DNA of 64,000 bases, from NCBI GenBank assembly GCA_038373885.1, contig JAWZYV010012234.1, positions 124,001 through 188,000 on the forward strand, read 5' to 3'. Source of the DNA: Cheiracanthium punctorium. Lineage: Eukaryota > Arthropoda > Arachnida > Araneae > Cheiracanthiidae. The notes beneath the pieces are model-generated. The model had not been told where the DNA came from. It made no database searches and saw nothing but the letters and a program-made list of their open reading frames with translations. Shown here in pieces: positions 58,776-64,000 of the stretch (position 1 is its first letter; each line of letters starts with the position of its first letter). A program made the position numbers and the translations under genes.

Positions 58776-58851
58776 CTATCCACTTTGAATCCCGCATTTG
58801 GATTACATCCTATTAATGCACTCCAATCAGTTTTGTTTCTTTTTTTTCCAG

Positions 58852-58986
58852 CTGCACTGTTGTGGGTTTTTGGGACCCGAAGACTTCGCAGTTAACACGG
58901 AGCCAATTCACGAGAGCTGCTATACTAAACTTACCCCAGGGGCAGCCAACTCTACAATCACAACGGAGGTCCGGAAGCTCAATAGG
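58852..58986 (+). CDS. Tetraspanin exon 6: large extracellular loop with CCG motif
   Basis: Encodes 45 residues beginning LHCCGFLGPEDFAV and containing ESCY and an N-S-T glycosylation sequon (AANSTITTE). The acceptor is a T-rich tract ending ccag and the donor gtaagc. The CCG motif is diagnostic of tetraspanins. The ESC cysteine and the GC of the next exon supply the partners for two disulfides, making this a four-cysteine loop. The reading frame runs on past the donor into a palindromic repeat, but that extension is not coding. Confidence 0.92.
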
Positions 58987-59060
58987 GTAAGCTGTAAGAA
59001 GTCGAAAACTGATATTCGTAGATCAGTCATTTCTTTTGACCCTTTGAGGCGCAACCCTTT

Positions 59061-59330
59061 CCCAATGCTGAAAAAAGGGCATCCGTTGCCATCGCTCGAC
59101 TTAACTACCAGCAAGATGGCGGACGATCGAAACGTTCATCGCGTGCCACAGATCTAGAGACCCTTTTTTTACAACAGCTGGCTGTGCGCGCGCACAGCCA
59201 GCTGCGTCAAAAAAGGGTCTTTAGATCTGTGGCACGCGATGAACGTTTCGATTGTCCGCCATCTTGCTGGTAGTTAAGTCGAGCGATGGCAACGGATGCC
59301 CTTTTTTTCAGCATTGGGCAATCAATCCAG
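59061..59330. mobile_element. Foldback element with near-perfect arms, copy 2 (intron 6)
   Basis: 59061-59177 (CCCAATGCTGAAAAAAGGGC … AACTACCAGCAAGATGGCGG … ACAGATCTAGAGACCCTTTT) is mirrored by 59205-59318 around a centre rich in CAGCTGGCTGTGCGCGCGCA + CAGCCAGCTG. Arms are ~115 bp with very few mismatches. The family is shared with 24463 and 10905. It starts 75 bp after the exon 6 donor. Confidence 0.85.
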
Positions 59331-59975
59331 CTGTTCTAGCATTCTTCCATTTTTCAGCAGAAGTCAGTGCTGTTAAAAATAATCGTGACAATTTTTTTTA
59401 CGGGAAATGACGTGCTAAAAAGTAAAGGATTCTCGTGGAGCTACGTCACCCGCAACTATTTTTTATAGAAATCAAATCTATTCTTCGTAACTGGCAACAG
59501 TCAAAACGTCAGAGTTTGGTGTCCTCACGGCGAGGACACCGCGCGTTAAAGGGTTAAAAGTGCTTTATAATATTGTTGAAAATCGTGCTTTTTGGGTTTG
59601 TTTTTGTCTGTACGGCAATGTTATCTAACTCTCTATCATAAGAGTGAAGGCTGCTGAATGTGCATGCGTTATTGCATTTACTGTAGCATGCTTCCTACTG
59701 AAAATTATTTGCGTAATATTTATAGTTCATTCACAGAAACGAACAAAAGAATTTCGTGGATAGGACGGTAATTGTTAGAAGTTCATTTTAATAACAGAAG
59801 TTAGAATAATGTCAAGATGACTAAACGGAGTCATGAAAACTTTTAATTAAGAACTTTATAATTTAATTTATAACTTTAATTTATATAAGCTTATAATTTA
59901 ATGAATTAATTTTTAACTTTATTTTACAATTTGAAACATTTCAATTATATAAATACACGGTACTTGTGAGTTGTA

Positions 59976-60126
59976 GCGGCCACTGAAATTCAATCACGAA
60001 ACAGAGATATATTTTAAAGATTGTGGTGGTCGCGTTTGCAATCCTGTAGACGCTGGCATTTGTAAAGCATATCTTGGCTGCGATCTTGGTGTAATCCTAA
60101 TTTCTCTATGCAGACTCACTGGCCGC
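59976..60126. mobile_element. Possible small TA-flanked MITE (intron 6)
   Basis: GCGGCCACTGA at the left and TCAGTGGCCGC-like TCACTGGCCGC at the right (10/11 inverted), each next to TA. Interior unremarkable. Short termini, so tentative. Confidence 0.4.
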
Positions 60127-60314
60127 TATAACCGCTCACTCAAGAAATTCTATTTCTAACCATAAAAATATAAATGTGAAAACGTTTTTAAAAGTTTATC
60201 ATTGTAGTTTTTCATTCATGGCCAGAACAGCATTCTGATTTATCCAGATGACTCCATGATGAAAACATATCCTAATTAATGGACTAAACATCATTTCTCT
60301 TTTTTTTCTCACAG

Positions 60315-60401
60315 GTGGGTTGTAAAGAGAAGCTCCTTGAATGGTTCTATACAAACAAATACATTTGGATAAGTATCTTAGGTGGAGTTCTGTTGTCACA
60401 G
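60315..60401 (+). CDS. Tetraspanin exon 7: end of large loop and start of TM4
   Basis: Encodes 29 residues beginning VGCKEKLLEWFYTNK and ending ISILGGVLLSQ, with a cacag acceptor and gttagt donor. V-G-C-x(3)-L is the conserved last cysteine of the tetraspanin large loop, followed by the start of TM4. The rest of TM4 and the tail should be on another exon. I could not see one before 64000. Confidence 0.88.
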
Positions 60402-61441
60402 GTTAGTGCTTATAATCACATGCTTATTAATATCAGAATTAATCAACTTCCTTGCAAGGGAAAGAGAGAGCAGAAAATGATTAAATTTTGTACAGAAAAT
60501 TCCTGTAAAATTACTTCACTAAGTTTTCACTTCTGCTCATAAAACACGCTATTCATTTGCTGCTTGTATTTGACAGTTTATAACGCCCAAAGTATTTGAA
60601 CTAAAAAAAAAAAATCCATATTATTCATAGAATTATTTTTGAGATAATTCATTATATTTAATTAGCTAGTTTACAATTTATTAAACAAATTATTGATGTT
60701 TAAGATTACTATTTAAAAAATAGTCTTTATATCGTAACATCTACCCAACACTTAAATCAAAATCACCCTTTCTTCAAATGGAAATATAGTTTCTGATGTG
60801 CAGAGACTACACTCTATAACAAAAAAATCGACGCACCAAGAAACGATCATCCGATTGCTTTGAAATTTCGTATGCATGAATGCTTTGAACAGATATGCAA
60901 ATGATTCAAATTTGGTGCCCAATGAACGAATAGTTTGATCTCTAGCGCATCGGAACTGCGCATCCAGCAGACGTATATAAGGAGCAGTTCTTCAACGGTT
61001 GTTAAAACTTTCGGTTGGATTGCGATTCAGATGACCTTTCAACAACTTAAAAAATGCCTCGCTGCAGGATTCGTGCTCATTACGAGCAACTGTCAGAGTT
61101 TGACAGAGGTCGTATCATTGGATTGAAAGCGGCCGGTTGGACTAATCGGAGAATCGCTCATCATTTGAGTCGAAGCGATGCGACGATTCGAAGATGCTGG
61201 CAAGGATGGGTGGAAAATTTCAAAGTGCAGCGTCAGGATGGTAGCGGTCGACCTAGGGCTACAATAGATCGTGAGGACAGAGTGATGGTCCGATCAGCTG
61301 TCACAGCGCCTTCTTCATCTCTATCAACCATCAGACGTTCAACCCAAACACCAGTGTCCATCATGACCATTCATAGACGGTTGAGAGAGCGAAATCTACG
61401 CTCGCGCCGACCGTTAAGCCACCTGCCACTCACGCCTGCAC

Positions 61442-61953
61442 TAGAGATGAGACGGGCTCAGCCCGAGCCCGGGCCCGAACCGGGCTCGGGCTCTGTAATT
61501 CACAATTGCGTTCGGGCTCGGGCTCGTGAAAAATTTCTATTTTATTGAACATACTCCTTGAAACAGATTTTTAAAAAGTGGTTCATATGGAAAATAAAAG
61601 TACTTATGAAAAAAAAGCGGCACGGTTGCCTAGAAGGCGCGTGAAGCTCTTTGGGTATTTCAGAACGGCGGCTTATATTGCTTAGTTAGTCATGAGGTCC
61701 GGCATTATTTCATAAACACAGATATAAAGAATTAGAAAGTGCATTAAAAATTTGCAACTATATTTGTCTATAATTTGCACAAACGGCAACATTTATTGGA
61801 TTCTATCAAAGAATTACTTCTTTGAATTTTATTTATCTTTAGCTGAAATTGCGGGCTCGGGCTCCGACTTAAATAATATTGCTCGGGCTCGGGCGGGCAG
61901 GATTAAAAGTCTTCGGGCTCGGGCTTCAAAAAATGAGCCCGAACTCATCTCTA
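61442..61953. mobile_element. hAT MITE, 512 bp, rich in GGGCTCGG repeats, inside the Tc1 transposase
   Basis: Ends TAGAGATGAGACGGGCTC and, inverted, TAGAGATGAGTTCGGGCTC. Flanks GCCTGCAC (61434-61441) and GCCTGTAC (61954-61961), 7/8. Both subterminal parts repeat (T/C)CGGGCTCGGGCTC in opposite orientations. Interior AT-rich, no transposase. Confidence 0.87.
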
Positions 61954-62079
61954 GCCTGTACACTGCCGAGCCAGATTACAGTGGTGCAGGGCTCGATCAG
62001 GTTGGAATGATGCCGACTGTGGACGTATAGACTTTAGCGACGAATCCCGCTTGCAACTGTGTCCTGACGATCATCGAAG

Positions 62080-62435
62080 GGCACGTTCGAGAATTCATCG
62101 GTTGTGCACCGGTAACATCGGTGCACGACCAGAGCGTTCGAAAAGGCGGAGCGTTGGGCGGAGCTCTGGAAGTAACCGCGTTCGAAAACGTTTCGGTCAT
62201 GTAGCGGTTGTCTGCTAAACGTAACCAGAGCGCAACCAAAATGACCTTGCTAGCGAGGTGGGTTATTCCGGTTATTGGCGTAGTATTGCCAATGTTTATT
62301 TTTGTTTTCTTGACTTGGAATCGGATGTAGTGAGGAGGACCAAAACCGGTTGACAACCGTGACGTCACTTAACCAAAGCATGACCGCAACCGGTAGCACC
62401 GGTGCATAACCGACCGGTGAATTCTCGAACGGGCC
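62080..62435. mobile_element. Second nested MITE, 356 bp, GTTCGAGAATTCA ends, 5-bp target duplication
   Basis: Removing it restores CAT CGA AGA CGT GTT TGG in the transposase, which fixes the borders: the target duplication is CGAAG (62075-62079, 62436-62440). Ends GGCACGTTCGAGAATTCA and, inverted, GGCCCGTTCGAGAATTCA. They are followed by GTGCACCGGT / GCACCGGTGC motifs on both sides. Superfamily unknown; 5 bp does not fit hAT (8) or Tc1 (TA). Confidence 0.82.
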
Positions 62436-63100
62436 CGAAGACGTGTTTGGAGACGCACAGGGCAGAGGGGGGATCCTGCTTTCACTATTGCACGCCACAC
62501 CGGCCCTCAACAAGGCATTATGGTCTGGGGTGCCATTTCCTTTGACAGCCGGACCCCTTTGGTCGTCATTAGAGGTACAGTTACTGTACAGCGGTACGTG
62601 GACGACATCCTAAGACCTGTTTTGCTACCGTTCCTTTTGCAGTGCCCTGGGTTGGTTTTTCAGCAGGACAATGCCAGACCACATACGGCTCTAAACAGTT
62701 GCTCTAAACTGTCTTCAAGCTTGTCAAACTCTTCCTTGGCCTGCCAGATCGCCAGATCTCTCTCCCATCGAGCATGTCTAGGATATGATGGGAAGGCGAT
62801 TGCATCTGGCACGGACTGTTGATGACCTCGTTCGACAATTGGAGCGAATTTGGCAGGAAATACCGCAGGAAACCATCCGGGAGCTTTATCGGTCTATGCC
62901 ACGCCGTGTGGCAGCTTGTATCCAGGCTAGCGGCAGGTCAACACCTTATTGAACTTGTTACTGTAACTCTGAAATAAATTATTCAAATGTTCTGAAATTT
63001 TAATCATTTACTATTCTGTACATTGTCTGCCTATCCACCAATTTTCGTCTCAATCGGACACCTCCTTCTTGGTGCGTCGATTTATTTGTTATAGAGTATA

Positions 63101-63886
63101 TATGAAAATTATATGTTTTGTACTATGCACGAACATAAATTAAATTCCACCTTATAATAAATGATATATAATTGTATTTACATTTATGACATATTTAATC
63201 TTTATACATCATAAACATTCCTAATCTTAGCTCAAAATGGCTCAAATTTAAAAAAGTTTTATTGCTGCTAGAATAACAAGAAACCAAGATTCAGCGTACA
63301 AGAACGGCTACGTACTACAATTTTAAAACTAATAGTCAAACATAACCAAAGGTTTTAGAATGAATGCACTTGCACACTAAGTGAAATGTCAAAGCAAAAA
63401 GTCAACAGAAAATTTTTTAACAAAAACTGACTGAAGAGATTTTACAATTGAATAAGTACATGATTAAATTTTCAATGTTGAGGTTTTTTTTTTTTAAGAT
63501 GAACAGAACGATAAGTAATAAATAAATGAATATCACGCCCACTATCTTAACAGCCATCGTTGAAAAATAAGTACGATAAGTAACAACCGCAGGGCGATCA
63601 GACACAACCATGCGACAGCTGATGCAACGCAAAGAAACTTCAAAAATATGCAAGTGATTTCCTGAGGTTATTTTATTTGATTAGCAAACTTTTTGTTCAT
63701 ATGTTATACCTAAAACTCAATTCCGTCTATTTATACTCAGAGTAATTAGTATTTAAAGTTTCGCTAGGTAAACCGTCTCAAATATATGTGCAATCGCGGT
63801 TAGCATTGCGGTTAGTATTTTTCTACAGCAAGCCATGATGTAAATCAATCTTCGAATACGATCACAATGGTCATTGGAGCCACGAC
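63101..63886. other. No recognised feature
   Basis: AT-rich, probably intron 7 of the tetraspanin. I see no exon encoding the rest of TM4. Confidence 0.3.
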
Positions 63887-63998
63887 AGATTTTACGTGAA
63901 CCAGTTATCTTTAGCGTACACAATCCCGCAGTAGTTTGGTCACGAGAGGTTGTGACTTGTCACCCTCACAAGCACTGACCATAGTCAAAAAAGCTAAA
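63887..63998 (-). repeat. 5S-rRNA-derived SINE, copy 3, cut by the window edge
   Basis: On the - strand: ATGGTCAGTGCTTGTGAGGG + TGACAAGTCACAACCTCTCG, matching the C-box region (GGTTAGTACTTGGATGGGTGACC) and the SINE body. The A-box part would lie beyond 64000. Confidence 0.5.
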
Positions 63999-64000
63999 TC

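Larger units (their letters stand above)
36207..60401 (+). other. Tetraspanin gene, partial (seven coding exons, both ends missing)
   Basis: Seven exons (36207-36290, 46266-46314, 47394-47446, 54154-54228, 54836-54904, 58852-58986, 60315-60401) all have AG acceptors and GT donors. They join without a stop into 184 codons. Only the junction between exons 2 and 3 splits a codon (Gly, G|GT); the others are phase 0. The product follows the tetraspanin plan: end of TM1, small loop, TM2, inner loop, TM3, large extracellular loop with CCG and two further cysteines, then the start of TM4. Tetraspanins are four-pass membrane scaffolds that organise partner proteins at the cell surface. Missing are the N-terminal exon (start, first half of TM1) and the last exon (rest of TM4, C-terminal tail); I did not find either in the window. 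The introns hold most of the transposons on this side of the window. The subfamily cannot be named by eye. Confidence 0.9.
61054..62952 (+). pseudogene. Tc1-family transposase, interrupted by two insertions and frameshifts
   Basis: It begins MPRCRIRAHYEQLSEFDRGR, the paired-like N-terminal domain with GWTNRRIAHHLSRSDATIRR. Then come a GRPR-like hook (GSGRPRATIDRED) and the second helix-turn-helix (SIMTIHRRLRERN). After the first MITE the frame resumes with WCRARSGWNDADCGRIDFSD, where FSDES carries the first catalytic Asp. The second MITE lies inside DDHR|RRVW. Then MVWGAISFDSRTPLVV and the FQQDNARPHTA block (second Asp) follow. Small indels at about 62700-62770 break the final LPWPARSPDLSPIEH-type region, which keeps the Glu only out of frame. 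The end is PRRVAACIQA…STPY with the stop at 62950. Minus inserts it is ~339 codons, the usual length. Confidence 0.92.
60810..63098 (+). mobile_element. Tc1-family transposon, dead, carrying two nested MITEs
   Basis: TA on each side (60808-60809, 63099-63100). Ends CACTCTATAACAAAAAAATC + GACGCACCAAGAA and, inverted, TACTCTATAACAAATAAATC + GACGCACCAAGAAGG. Encodes a + strand Tc1-type transposase. Without the inserts (61442-61953, 62080-62435) the element would be about 1.4 kb, normal for the family. Confidence 0.93.

Noticed and set aside
58798..59157. Reading the 119-aa frame as one exon
   Set aside because: Tetraspanin similarity stops at 58986 before gtaagc; the remainder is foldback repeat.
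63101..64000. Last tetraspanin exon
   Set aside because: No segment with an acceptor, a hydrophobic TM4 continuation and a stop could be found.

Overview
This window reads as eukaryotic nuclear DNA. It is AT-rich, has long spliceosomal introns and no bacterial-style gene arrangement, and is packed with decayed DNA transposons, MITEs, SINEs and microsatellites. The mix (hAT and Tc1/mariner debris, an integrase element of the KRBA2 type, tRNA- and 5S-derived SINEs, an insect-like tetraspanin) suggests an arthropod. I infer an arachnid, perhaps a spider, but nothing here proves the species.

Only one host gene is convincing: a tetraspanin on the + strand, with seven consecutive coding exons between 36207 and 60401. 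All seven have AG/GT borders and join in frame to 184 codons. They run from the end of TM1, through TM2, TM3 and the large extracellular loop (CCG motif plus two more cysteines), into TM4. The N-terminal exon and the last exon were not found. The introns are about 10.0, 1.1, 6.7, 0.6, 3.9 and 1.3 kb and are filled with transposons.

1-36 kb is intergenic, or the first intron. It holds hAT-type non-autonomous elements with 8-bp target duplications (7367-8198, 10022-10194, 11537-12157, 15541-15694, 16746-16912, 31993-35170), a MITE inserted into one of those duplications (14453-15537), a dead mariner transposase (18478-19113), foldback elements, a TA-flanked MITE (25306-25848), several copies of a tRNA-derived SINE and two copies of a 5S-rRNA-derived SINE.

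36-60 kb is the tetraspanin gene. Its introns hold two more hAT elements and a SINE with a 44-A tail (intron 1); an 83-bp perfect palindrome (intron 2); a 4-kb repeat complex with ~121-bp periodicity and a 1-kb direct duplication, plus a ~74-bp minisatellite (intron 3); and, in intron 5, a 2.7-kb element encoding a broken KRBA2-like integrase between ~160-bp terminal inverted repeats, together with three hAT MITEs.

60-64 kb holds a dead Tc1-family element (60810-63098) whose transposase reading frame is interrupted by two different MITEs, and a 5S-derived SINE fragment at the window edge.

No rRNA, functional tRNA, CRISPR or confident promoter was seen. All element classes were assigned by eye from termini, target duplications and protein motifs; no search was run.
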